Below are positions 41,485 to 51,169 of a DNA stretch of 64,000 bases, one piece after another (the stretch's first letter is position 1; every line of letters begins with the position of its first letter). The translations under genes and the position numbers were made by a program. Where the stretch lies: positions 3,275,820-3,339,819 of the forward strand of contig CM030937.1 of NCBI GenBank assembly GCA_018136815.1, read 5' to 3'. Origin of the DNA: Isochrysis galbana (lineage: Eukaryota > Haptophyta > Isochrysidales > Isochrysidaceae). The notes beneath the pieces were generated by a model, which searched no databases, was not told the origin of the DNA, and saw only the letters and a list, made by a program, of their open reading frames with translations.

Positions 41485-42555
41485 CAGCCCTGTCCCTGAT
41501 GCAGAAGCTTGGCTTTCCCGTGCAGCCAGATTGTAGATCAAGCATGAACTACTGGGGAGCAAGACCCTAGTCTGGCTACATACAGCTGACAGCCCGGCGC
41601 GCTCGACTCACAGAGATCGTGGTTCCATGGCTCTTGGTGTGTGATCCCAATCATCATGTGTCTGGCGCATATTGCACCAACACCCTTGGATCCATCCCGC
41701 TTCTACTGGTGGTAGCGAGGCGCTCAACGTACGAATATCTCGAAATTCCTTCTTTCTACTACTATGCATTCGCCTGCAATCGTTCGAGCGATGGGTGCGC
41801 GGTCCCCTATCCGGTGTGATGCGTTATTGGACCTCAGGCGCGCCCCATGAGAATGGCTGCTCGCCATCACATTGAGGTCTGGTTGAGCGCTGATGCCGGG
41901 ATCGACGAAGCCGCTTGACCAGCACGCACCTTGTGTTGTCCCCCAACGCCTCGTGCACACGTAACATTCCGTGCCGAGGTTCGCTTCCATAGTGTCGTCG
42001 ACAATCCCTTGCAATAATTTCCAGGATCCACTCGTTCGCATGCGTTGCGCTTTCGATGCCCTTTACAACCGCTTGGCAATCACATGCATTTGTGCAGTCC
42101 TGCGGTTGATGGCTCGGGGAGTTAATCGGCAGGTCCACTACGGCTTATGCGTCGTTGTACGAATATATGTGCCATCGGGCTGGAATCGGCATGTTCGCTC
42201 CGCCTAGCCTTGGTTGCAGCCAGTTCTTGCGTCAGAGTAGGGGCTGGGTTGACGTGCTTGCCTCCTGGTGTGTCGAGTTATAGCGCTAGGGTCGTTTGCA
42301 TGCCTGCGACGTCCCTCATCTCCAAGCTCACGTCCTCCGTATCCGCCGGGGCACTTGGGTCAAACCACACTCATCATTGCTCACTTTTTCATGCCGCGTG
42401 GTCGACTACGTACTGCCTTGCTGTAGTTCCCATCCGCCATGTCCCTCTTCCTTCCTCTCTACCACATTCAATATGATGAGGCGATTGGAACGCTCACTGT
42501 GGATATTGCCCTCATATGTTTGTGGTGTGTCAATAGATGTTCGCAGATAAAGCTG
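41485..42555. other. Intergenic region with an uncertain minus-strand frame
   Basis: A minus-strand frame 42138-41824 (ANEWILEIIARDCRRHYGSE and on) looks mildly protein-like but has no recognised family or confirmed splice sites. Other frames here are short. I do not call a gene. Confidence 0.3.
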
Positions 42556-42760
42556 AAGTAAAGAATTGATTTTAAACTTGGCTTGTGGCATGGCTGGCTC
42601 ATGTGACTGTTGAATGCCCAGATGCCCAGCCCCTGCCAGAAGCCAAAAGGCAGGGGCTGAGGTTGATTGTACGGGCCCAACGGCCCAAGCCAGGGGGTGT
42701 CCGCGATGGAGAGAGGGGGGCACGAGGCCTCCATTGACCCCCAATTATAAAAGTAGGTTC
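42556..42760 (-). mobile_element. 5' end of a hairpin-headed LINE-like element
   Basis: Minus-strand start: hairpin CCTACTT-TTAT-AATTGGG (42757-42740, one mismatch) and ATG at 42734, then a GC-rich frame shared with 44580 onward (CTCTCTCCATCGCGGACACC, CAGCCCCTGCC). It is cut off near 42556. Confidence 0.6.
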
Positions 42761-42888
42761 AGGCAAGAATATTAGTAGCTAAAGGTTTTTTGTTTTTGTG
42801 TGTCGTGCGATGTGTTCCAACGCTATCTACTAGCCTAAAAATTTAAACCTACCACTATTCTTAATATAAACATAAATTTGGGAATCTT
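42761..42888. other. AT-rich spacer ending in a target-site duplication
   Basis: AT-rich, no gene. Its last 11 bases, TTGGGAATCTT (42878-42888), recur at 43145-43155 on the other side of a LINE fragment. Confidence 0.6.
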
Positions 42889-43144
42889 CCACCAAACCGT
42901 GGCCGGGAGGACACGCCCTACGAAAGCAAGAGACCAAAAGGCCTGCCCGGACCCCACCCCACACTCACACTCCAAACCAAGCCTCAGGTAGTGCACCGAG
43001 GCCGGACCCCGGAAACCAAAGATAAAGGAAAGAAGGGGGGCAGGGGAAGAGGTGGAGGGAGGGAAGATAAGGGCGTTGGAAGTAGCGATGGATAGTCCTG
43101 TAACCAGTAGGTGTGTAGCCCAGAATCTTCAGATTTTTTTTAAA
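42889..43144 (+). mobile_element. 5'-truncated LINE insertion consisting only of the 3' UTR
   Basis: Matches 3020-3210 of the plus LINE (AGGCCTGCCCGGACCCC, CCGAGGCCGGACCCCGGAAA, GTAGCCCAGAATCTTCAGAT) and ends in a T run. It is flanked by the 11-bp TSD TTGGGAATCTT (42878-42888 and 43145-43155). The extreme 5' truncation and TSD fit target-primed reverse transcription. Confidence 0.85.
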
Positions 43145-43155
43145 TTGGGAATCTT

Positions 43156-43416
43156 TAATTGAAACAAAAATATGAGCAAAAATGAGCCTTGTAGCCGGTA
43201 GCAATTCATTCGTACCAATTACCAATTCGATGTTGGCATTACTCAGCTAAGCTCTAACTTTGCGTATTTGACCATGGATGTATTCGGAATATCAAAAATC
43301 AAAACTCTATCCATGTCGTTTGAATCTCACATCCGACGAACCACCGATGATGACCTACCGCTATTGATACGGAAGCCTGGCAGAATCTTACCTAAGGCAT
43401 ATTGCGACCACGTTGC
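43156..43416. other. 3' flank of the DCC-family gene
   Basis: No gene seen; AT-richer than average. Confidence 0.35.
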
Positions 43417-44100
43417 TCACATCGCGTCATTGGTCGTGCCCGCGACGACAGAATTTGGGACAGAAGCATCAAGAAACCTTTCTTTGACCGTGGCATAATC
43501 ATACCGAAGCTGGCACGATGGAGACTCGTCTTCGGCGGATTTACCGAGAATGGAATACCGATTGTTGGCCACAACACGATACAGAGAGTCTCGAACCACA
43601 GGAGGCACGAGCTGCAGCGCCGAGCCTCCAACAGAGAGAGGAACAGGCCGGAGGCGTTGGGCAACGCGAAGAGCAGCCGTGGACTGGGTCCAAAATCCTG
43701 TGACCGGGCGAGAGATGAACGATCGGATACCTTGGAGGATCAGGAGAGCATTTTACATTCAAAGGGGCTTACACGTGTACATCTGAGGCCTGTTGCGCGC
43801 ACCCGCATCGTCAATCAGTACGAAGGTGGATAAGTCGTCTGAGGGCCTGCCACAGGCCTCAAGCAGCTCGCGACCCACAGGTGACTGCATCGATGAGAAG
43901 CAGAACTCGCCCACTGGGTCGTTGTCAATCACAAACTGCACCCACCGATTGCAAAAGTTGCACACACCATCGAAGAGGATGACTGAGCGGCCCGCCGGGA
44001 GGCGAAATGTCGGAGGCATGGCTCCAGAGGCTGGGCCCACCAGTCCGCGCGCCGCGCCGCCAGTGGCTGAGAGGATGAGCAGAGAGAGCGCCGCGCGCAT
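43417..44100 (-). CDS. DCC-family thiol-disulfide oxidoreductase (DUF393), two exons, 192 aa
   Basis: Minus-strand exons 44100-43803 and 43697-43417 with a 105-bp GT-AG intron. The splice joins LIDDAG to FWTQSTAALRVAQRL, which rebuilds the family pattern. The leader MRAALSLLILSATGGAARG looks like a signal peptide. The DCC motif region is VILFDGVCNFCNRWVQFVID, with the DGxCxxC core (two cysteines). The end, PVVRDSLYRVVANNRYSILG, is the conserved C-terminal block of DUF393. Members are predicted redox proteins of bacteria and plastids; no substrate is established. It lies head-to-head with the phosphopantetheinyl transferase gene. Confidence 0.88.
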
Positions 44101-44555
44101 GGAGCCGAGGGGCGGGCGGCCCCCAAAGCAAACGACTGGAAGTTTCCGCGAAAATGAACGCCGCCGTCCGCTACTCGTCGCCCCTTGTTAACTCCTTATG
44201 GGCGGCGAGAAGCACCTAAAACGGCGCTTCGCCTGTGTTGTTCCGTTGTTCCTGACGGGGGGCCAGCAAGTTTCTTGGCGTGTACGGTCATTGGCGAGTC
44301 AAAAATTGTGGGAAAAGCTCGATCGTGATTTGTGCTCCGGGGCGCCCCTCCCCCCCCTCCCCCTCCCCCTCCCTCTGAGCGAGTCTAGCGCGGCAGCGCA
44401 GTGAGGCGATCACGCACCCGGGGGGGGAGGCTGTGACGACATGACTGATGTGGACGAGGACGATGTGGAGCGGGAGGAACTCTCCTCGGACTACGAACGA
44501 GGCCGACAACTTCCTCGCCAGGGCCAATGCTGATGCTCAGGAGTCGGAGGGGGCA
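44101..44555. other. Intergenic region between divergent genes
   Basis: Contains an acidic open stretch from an ATG at 44441 (MTDVDEDDVEREELSSDYER) that ends shortly after. It may be the remnant of a 5' exon separated from downstream sequence by the LINE-like insertion at 44556. A C-rich tract lies at 44341-44375. Confidence 0.35.
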
Positions 44556-45010
44556 ACCTACTTGTATAAGTGGGGGACAATGGGGGCCTCGCGCCCCCCT
44601 CTCTCCATCGCGGACACCCCCCGGGGTGGGCCCGTACATTCAACCCCAGCCCCTGCCCTCTGGCCTCTGGCAGGGGCAGGGCACTCATCCATTCAGCCCA
44701 GACCCCCAGTGGGCGCGGGTCGCGAGCCGCACTCCCAGGCCCATGCTGGGCCTGCCCTCGAGCTGACTCCCCCCCATCCCTGGTCGCCAGGCATACAGGG
44801 GCCTCTGGGCGGCTCCCATGGCCAGCGAGGCGAGCGTGGGAGAGGCAGGGGGGGCCAGGGGCTGAGCCCCAGCCTCCACTGCCCCCTGAGCTGCCCATGC
44901 TGGCTCTCTGGGAGCCCCCAAAGGACCTCTGAGAGCAGGCCATGGCGCGCCGCATGGCGACGCGCCGCAGGGAGAGAGGTGGAGGAGAATGGAGAGAGGG
45001 AGAGGGGGGG
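44556..45010 (+). mobile_element. 5' part of a hairpin-headed LINE-like element
   Basis: Hairpin CCTACTT-GTAT-AAGTGGG (44557-44574), then ATG at 44580 and a GC-rich frame related to the copy at 42556-42760 and to 49220 onward (GCCCCAGCCTCCACTGCCCC, CCTCTGAGAG). It merges into the leader region of the PPTase gene near 44950-45010. Confidence 0.65.
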
Positions 45011-45142
45011 CGTTCATCAGGAGAGAGAGAACACAAGTACTCGGGAAAGATTTCACATGAACCAGCGGGAGGAGTCGCGCAGGCGCGAGCGAGATCTCGC
45101 GCCGCCAGCCTCGTTCGGCGCGAGAGCTCGCCGGCCGCCGCC

Positions 45143-46493
45143 ATCACGAGGCTGGTACTCACGTTACTCGTCGCGTCGGTGCATTGCGGGCGGGTTTGCC
45201 ACGTCACCGCGTCGCGTGCCCTGCCCCCTCGCCTCAGCGAGGCGGGCGCCCCCGGCCGACAGCTGCGCACCTCGCTGCCCGCAGCCGCCTTTTCAACTCT
45301 CTTCTTGGAGCCGCTATCACTACCTCCGCTCGCTCCTGGCTTCTGCGTGGGCGTCGCGCTGCCCGACGCGGATGCGCACTTGCCGATCCAAATCGCCTCG
45401 GACTCACTCGCTCGCTCAACCTCGCATCTCACACCTGGTGTCACCACGAGCGCAGTTGTGAGGACAATCTCTCGGCTTGGAGTGCCCACTGCTGAGCTGC
45501 ACCCACAGGAGCTTGCTCGTCTCGAGAAGCTGCGCACCGTCGGACGTCAACTAGAGTACGCGGCAGGTCGTATCGCCCTGCGACGAGCGCTGCTGCTCAC
45601 CGGAAACACATATGGCAGTCATCCGCTCCTGTCAAACGAATTTGGTGCTGTTGACATGCCGAAGCGAAAAGGCAGCGAAGGAGCGCTACTATTGGGGTCG
45701 ATTTCGCACACGAAAGGTCTCTGTGTCGCAATTGTCGCTGGTTCTGATGATCATTGTTGCAACCTCTCACCTGTCGTTGGTTTCGACATTGATGACCTGC
45801 GTGGAGTGTGTGCAGCCACTGAACCCGACGTCAACGAATCGAAAACACCTGAGCATATGTGCGCTCCGCGAGCAGCCGTTGGAGTGGACATTGAACGAGT
45901 GGACCGGCGTCCGATGACAAAGCTTGGTCAACGCATACTCGGCGAAATGGAACGGCGAGATCTGCAGGTGCGAGTCGCGCTGCACACTGCCCCAAGGCAC
46001 TTGCGGATGGCGCGGACCTCCTCTAAGGACCAAAATTACGCCCGTTGCTTTCCTCCTATTGGCGGGACAGATGCGGTTGAGCGGGCTTACGATGAGCATG
46101 GAGGCTGAACTGACGCTACGTTTCTCTATCAAGGAAGCATTATACAAGGCGAGCGCGCCGCCTCAAGAGAAGCCCCTTGTCCGCCCTCTCTCTCTTGACT
46201 TGGGCACCTTGTATGCGCAACACCAACATGAGTAGCTCTTCCGTCGTGTCAATCCGTGCTCTTTTTAGGCTCTCCACCCTTTGTTGCGCACAACTATTCC
46301 CTGGCACGCGGTGCGAGTGTTACCGTTGGCGGACGGGACCGTTGAAGTCGACACCTCTTCAGATAGCTTCAACAAGCTCTTGACGGAGCCGGGTCTTGAA
46401 GGCAGCACCAATGGGCGGCTCATTGCGACCGCTCGCTGGACGGAGCGTGAGGGCTTCTTCTTGACCACTGCTGTAGCCTTAAGGGAAGGGTAA
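45143..46493 (+). CDS. 4'-phosphopantetheinyl transferase (Sfp/EntD type), three exons
   Basis: The frame covers about 45143-45967, 46071 to about 46176 (donor uncertain) and 46269-46493. Motifs: QLEYAAGRIALRRALLL, GSISHTKGLCVAIVA, VGVDIERVDRRP (the Mg-binding D-x-E), and after the first intron FSIKEALYKA (the W/FxxKEaxxK motif), then PWHAVRVLPLADGTVEVD and a terminal ARWTEREGFFLTTAVAL. It transfers 4'-phosphopantetheine from CoA to acyl- or peptidyl-carrier proteins. A signal-peptide-like leader (TRLVLTLLVASVHCG) begins at 45146, but the codon where ATG is expected is ATC (45143-45145) in the context GCCGCCGCC. The only in-frame upstream ATGs (44942, 44951) lie in transposon-derived sequence. 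The start is therefore uncertain. Confidence 0.8.
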
Positions 46494-46672
46494 GTCGACG
46501 TGTGGCAAGGCGGGCCATCCCGCGCACGAAATGCGTACTGGATTCTTACGAGGGCCGACAGCCTGCCCGGTGATGGTACTTGCGCGCTTGTGGTCTTAGT
46601 AATCCATGATTGCATTGTTCGCAATAAGGGATAAGGGCCTAATGCAATCGTTGAGTGTAGGAGTAGGGTGGT
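46494..46672. other. 3' flank of the PPTase gene
   Basis: Short spacer up to the next LINE-like 5' end; nothing recognised. Confidence 0.3.
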
Positions 46673-46990
46673 CAACTAACTTTATAGTTGGTTGCGATGG
46701 AGCGCGCCGACGCGACTATCCTCTCCTCAGGGCCGCTCGCCGAGCCGCCCAGTCCCCATGGACCATGGACTAGCAGTCGAAGCGACCGCGTCCGCCATCC
46801 GAGGGCGACGCAAGTGCGTGCGACCCCGGTCGCGCCACACGGCCCGTGGCCCCGGCCACACTACACACAGCAGCCATGAGCCATGCTGCCCCCCCCCCCC
46901 CCCCCCCATGGGGGACAACAGACTATAGACCCCAAGCAGACAGCAGACGGGCACAGCCACCACTCCACTGGGCATGCCTTATGCCTTGAT
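46673..46990 (+). mobile_element. 5' end of a hairpin-headed LINE-like element, truncated
   Basis: Hairpin AACTAAC-TTTATA-GTTGGTT (46674-46693), ATG at 46697, and a short frame MERADATILSSGPLAEPP that stops early. It shares GTGCGTGCGACCCCGGTCGC with 24530-24550. A run of about 18 C lies near 46890. Sequence from 47000 on is unrelated. Confidence 0.65.
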
Positions 46991-47210
46991 CAGAGGCGGA
47001 GTGAGGTAAAGAGTGGATCTAAGGTCCGGTCAAGCGATTTGGATTTGGGAAATGGGGGAGGGGGTAATCCGAAGCAAAAAAAAACTCCTCTCTCTCGAGG
47101 GGGGAGGGGGCCCCTTGGGCCCCCCTGATCAGGACCCCCTACTAAGGCCTGTGACCAGATAACTGGGTATCGTGCTACTCACCTACCCACATCCGATTTC
47201 CACTACCCAC
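46991..47210. other. Spacer before the hAT element
   Basis: No gene. It ends in the 8-bp target-site duplication CTCCATGT (47211-47218). Confidence 0.4.
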
Positions 47211-47218
47211 CTCCATGT

Positions 47219-48552
47219 CTAGGGGTTGGCGGATATATCCGGATATATCTCTTGGATATTTGGGCGGCTTTGGCGGGCGAAGATATCCGCGGATATTTCG
47301 TGGATATTTGGGTCAGAGTTCGCCGCTCCCAGTAGTGGCTCGCCCCAAAAACAAAACCCCTTGCGCGACGCCGCCCCCCCCCGCGCCCGCCCCCCTCCAC
47401 AAATAATGCGCAGAGGTGATGCCCCCCCCGCATGTGCCTTGTGCCTCAAACCCGCCATGGATGGCCCATGCCTGAGCAGAGGCGTGACGCGCCATGCACC
47501 ACACACCTTCCCGTCCTTCGCGCGCGCAGGTTCGAAGAGGAAGAGGACGCGCGCGATAGCCGCTGACGATGAGCAGCGACTTGACCCTCCCCCTCCGCGC
47601 GACGATGACTCGAGACTCGAGCGACGAGGACCCGGTAGAGCTGAGGGACAAGGAGAAGGAGGCAGATAGAGGCAGAGGAGGACGAGGAGCTCACGGGCAC
47701 GGTTGAAGAAATCCACGAGACCTTGGACGGCCCCCGCGCCTCCAGCAGCCAGCCCATATCAGGTTCAATGTGGGGCGATGAAGGTGGTCCACGAGATGAT
47801 CGGCGAGGGCGTGATCACCACCATCGGCGACGGCACGCTGCACGGCAACAAGAAGGTGGAGGTGGAGTTTTCGGATTTTCGGTGAACGAGGGGAACAAGA
47901 ACACGAAGATCAAGAAGTGGGTGGACAAACAAACTCATCCAGGAGCAGGTGTGTGTGGCCTGATGATATGCAAAGATGGGGTAACAGCTTATCAGCTCTC
48001 TAGGTTATGGAGCTATCACTAATATCAGCACTAATATCAGTCAGCTCTCATGAGAGTTGTCCCAACCAACAACAAAACTCCCCCGTGCGCGCGCGCGCAC
48101 GCGTGTCTTGATTACGCTCTCCACACCCACACACTCCACACACAAACTCTCTCTCCTCTAGCTAGATAAAGAAAATTTCCACTTCCAGCTATTATAGATG
48201 TAGATTGGTACTACCACTTGGATGAACCATCGCATCTTAAGGATTAAGGATTGGGATTGGGGATAGATGGACGAGCGTAGCAGCCGAGCAGCAAGCAGCC
48301 GACCGACGGAGGCTACTACGTATGTATGTATGAAGTATCGATGTTGACGATGTTATACTTGTAAAATAGATAATATTTTATTAGTATTAGTAGTGTTTAT
48401 GTGTTTATATACAAGGTACAAGTTGTACAAGGTACAAGGTGGATATTTTGGTGGATATTTTGGTGGATATTTGGGTGGGAGTTGTGGATATTTTGAAGAT
48501 ATAAAAAATGGATATTTGGGTCCAAAAAAATGGATATTTCCGCCAACCCCTA
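47219..48552. mobile_element. hAT-like DNA transposon, 1.33 kb, non-autonomous, 8-bp TSD
   Basis: Left terminus CTAGGGGTTGGCGGATATAT and right terminus (minus strand) TAGGGGTTGGCGGAAATATC form inverted repeats. The 8-bp duplication CTCCATGT flanks the element (47211-47218 and 48553-48560). Copies of GGATATTT repeat near both ends (47220-47315 and 48440-48540), like transposase-binding iterons. TAGGGG termini with 8-bp TSD fit hAT. The inside holds a decayed fragment of the transposase-like N-terminal gene (about 47530-47960) and AT-rich filler. Confidence 0.8.
47530..47960 (+). pseudogene. Fragment of a hAT-transposase-like N-terminal region
   Basis: After an acceptor-like CGCGCAG the frame reads GSKRKRTRAIAADDEQRLDP. 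Further on, in a shifted frame, comes MKVVHEMIGEGVITTIGDGT and KKVEVEFSDF. This aligns with ALMAHKDLGDCKITHTGTGT and HHVQIEYFS of the minus-strand gene at 61579-62618. A third frame continues with KIKKWVDKQ, matching MVARWVQRAE. At least two frameshifts are therefore present, and the finger domain is missing. Confidence 0.6.
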
Positions 48553-48560
48553 CTCCATGT

Positions 48561-49103
48561 GGGTAGGGGGGGGGGCTACTACCCACTGGTTCCGAATAGT
48601 GAAATTCCACTATTCAGGATAATCACGCGGGTAGCGGCGGCAGAGCCGCCGTACAGCAGTGCGCAGTGCGCGCGCGCCGAAGACAAGCTCGGGCGCTTTG
48701 TATTGGTATTGGCCGCTTGGCCGCGCCCAGCGCAGCTGGCGGTGTCGTGCCCTTGCAGCGCTAATGCCAGCGCGCTGCCAGCAACTAGCAGCACATGCGG
48801 CCACGCAGAGTGGATGCGCGGGGTGCCGAGCCTGGTCCGCAGAATGACTCCCGCCGCCGGCCATCTGCCGGCAGCAACTGCCCGACGGCCGCATGCCCAC
48901 AGCAGCATCTTCTTTGGCGACAGGTTCACCTCCCTCCCGCCTGCCGCCTCGCGCCGGCGCGCCGGCTCCCGCCTCTCAAAACGGACACCGCCGCAAAATA
49001 AGGAAAAAGAAGGCGGGGGTAAAGCGATACCATAGGGGGGGAAAAGAGGCTCCGCTTGCGGCTTGCGGCCGTATATGTAGGGGCACACGCACACGCACGC
49101 ACA

Positions 49104-49142
<39 letters not shown>

Positions 49143-49196
49143 GCGTACGTACAACACACTATATATATATACTACTATATAGTATATAGTAGTAGT
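48561..49196. other. Intergenic, ending in an ACGC microsatellite
   Basis: No supported gene. A (ACGC)n tract covers about 49083-49145, followed by TATA-rich alternating sequence. The frames through it (CVRACVRA and similar) are microsatellite artefacts. Confidence 0.45.
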
Positions 49197-50030
49197 CACT
49201 AATCTTATGATTGGTCGCCATGGAGGGGGGCCTCGCGCCCCCCCCCACTCTCTCGACTCCCCTCATGGGGGGCGAGAACCATCCCCCCCCCTGCGCTGCC
49301 TCTTGGCATGCAGGGGAGACTCACTCAGACTGCCCAGACTCTCCCAGAGAGCTGGGCACAGATCGCACGCCCTGGCCTGCGCTGGCCAGCTTGTCGCTCT
49401 GACCAACCCCTCCTCCCCCTGGGCCCCCCTGATCAGGACCCCCCAGCCAGCTCCAGTCGACCGGCAGGGGCGCGAGAGCCAGCGAGGGAGAGGCAGGAGG
49501 GGCCAGGGCCATGCCCCAGCCTCACCTGCCCCCTGAGCTGTGCTCCCAGGCCCCCTGCAGGCCTCCTGGGGACCTGAAGAGGGGCCGCAGGCGCGCGCCA
49601 TGGCCAGAGCGGCAGGGAAGAGAGGAGGAAGAGGGAAGAGAGAGGGGAGGGGGGAGTGGCAACTCTCCCCTCCGGCGTTAACATGTCTTCTCGCCCTATT
49701 TAGGGAAGAGAAGACGGGGGCGCCAGAGCCCGGAGGGAAGGGCCGCGGCTCGCCGCGGCCACTCGCTTCGGCGAGGAGTGATTAGCGCTTCTGGGCTCCC
49801 TTTCACGAGTGCCCCCCCCCCCCTGCGTTGTTTTTACCCGAAAGGGGTTTTCCCCCAGTGTGGACTCGAGGAGAGGACGTGCTGGGGTGCGCGGGGTCGG
49901 TGCGTGCACTGGGGGGAGGACAAATATCGAGGGGAGGGGGCAGTGCCCCCTCCCCCCGGTAGCACTCGGACACCTGGCTCGTCAGGCATGGCGAGATTCC
50001 GGGACGGAAAAGTTGTGTCCGATTAGCTAG
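49197..50030 (+). mobile_element. Hairpin-headed LINE-like element, 5' part
   Basis: Hairpin ACTAATC-TTAT-GATTGGT (49198-49215), ATG at 49220 (MEGGLAPPPTLSTPLMGG), then the GC-rich dispersed sequence also found at 60370-60880 and 9000-10960. Stops interrupt the frame. Its first 80 bp are inverted at 51078-51157. It ends in AT-rich sequence after 50030 without the LINE 3' UTR. Confidence 0.65.
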
Positions 50031-50190
50031 TGGGGTTGGCTAGGATATAACATTAATTATTTTATTTTTATTTATATTTAGTATATAGTAGTAGTAGTAA
50101 TAATAATAAAAATATATATAGTAGTTAATAGTAGTATATCTATGTATGGGTCAAGGCTAGGGCTGGGTTAAGCCCGTTAACAAGTTAATA
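50031..50190. other. AT-rich spacer
   Basis: TA-rich sequence with (TAG)n and (TAA)n stretches; no gene. Confidence 0.4.
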
Positions 50191-50848
50191 CCATTAATAC
50201 CCAGTAATGGGCAACATCTGACCTGTTAACAGACCCATTAGATATGGTCCGGTGGCCCGCGCCTCCCTCCGGTGATCTTTCCCCCCCTTCCTCCTGCGTC
50301 TCCGAGTGGGCGGCCGACTCTGTCCCGACTTATCCTGTAAACAGGAGCGGGACTTACCGATTTTTCGGTGGGCGGAGCTCTCGCTCCGCCCACCCCCTTC
50401 TCCGCGCGCTCTTTCCCCTCTCCTGCGGCACGCGCGATGGCGCGCCTGCGGCAGGCCTCCAGCTGCCCTCTGGCGGCCCCTGGAGGCTCCTGGAGGCCAG
50501 CTGAGGGGGTAGAGAGAGGAGGCTGGGGCTGGGCCCTGGCCTCCCCTGCCTCTCTCTCCCTCGCTGGCGCTCCTGAGCCTCTGGGGCCCCCACGTTGCAC
50601 CTGTCTGCCTGTCGACCAGGGGGGGAGGGGGGGTTGGAGCAATGGGCTGGTCACGAGGGGACGAGGGGCCAGGATGGGCGAATGGGGCGAGCCTGTGGGG
50701 AAGGGAGTGGGTCAGTAGGGCAGTGGCCTCCTGGCAAGCCATCAGGCGTGCCAGGAGGATGGGTGGTTCCTCCCCCATGGCAGGGGAGGAGTGGAGAGAG
50801 GGGGGGGCTCGTGCCCCCCCATGGGTCAACCAAGTATAAACTTAGTTC
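50191..50848 (-). mobile_element. Inverted 5' part of a LINE-like element
   Basis: Minus strand: hairpin AACTAAGT-TTAT-ACTTGGTT (50847-50828), ATG at 50822, and an open frame of about 210 codons (MTHGGARAPPSLHSSPAMGE). Its beginning matches 60189 onward. Its 5' end touches the start of a plus-strand LINE 3' UTR at 50849. Confidence 0.65.
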
Positions 50849-51078
50849 CAGACACACGACAAAAACAAAAAGATCAAGAGGCCTGCCCGAACCCCGCACT
50901 CTGAACCAGGCCTCAGGTAGCGCACCGAGGCCGGACCCCGGAAATCGAAGAAAAAGGAAAGAAGAAGAAGGGGGGCAGGGGATGAGGTGGATGGAGGGAA
51001 GATAAGGGCGGTGTAGATCTCGAAGGGGAGTCCCATAACTAGTAGGTGTGTAGCCCAGAATCTTCATATGTTTTTTTT
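50849..51078 (+). mobile_element. LINE 3' UTR with T tail
   Basis: Matches 3020-3215 and 42900-43140 (GAGGCCTGCCCGAACCCC, CCGAGGCCGGACCCCGGAAA, GTAGCCCAGAATCTTCATAT) and ends ATG plus a run of T. Together with the inverted 5' segment on its left it has the layout of a twin-primed LINE insertion. Confidence 0.75.
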
Positions 51079-51158
51079 TCTCGCCCCCCATGAGGGGAGT
51101 CGAGAGAGTGGGGAGGGGGCGAGGCCCCCCTCCATGGCGACCAATCATAAGATTAGTG
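51079..51158 (-). repeat. Inverted copy of the 49197 element's 5' end
   Basis: About 80 bp, nearly identical to 49197-49276 in reverse, including the hairpin (51157-51140) and ATG (51135-51133). It is cut at the T tail of the LINE 3' UTR. Confidence 0.75.
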
Positions 51159-51169
51159 GCCGCTGAGTC

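Noticed and set aside
41824..42138. Possible minus-strand gene
   Set aside because: Protein-like composition but no start, splice or family evidence; described only as an uncertain frame.
44491..45537. 348-codon minus-strand frame opposite the PPTase leader
   Set aside because: Opposite strand of LINE-like repeat and PPTase exon; GC-rich codon bias creates it.
49083..49145. Regular repeats checked as a CRISPR-like array
   Set aside because: Simple ACGC microsatellite without spacers, in a eukaryotic context.
48579..49199. 206-codon minus-strand frame with CVRACVRA repeats
   Set aside because: Translation of the ACGC microsatellite; composition artefact.
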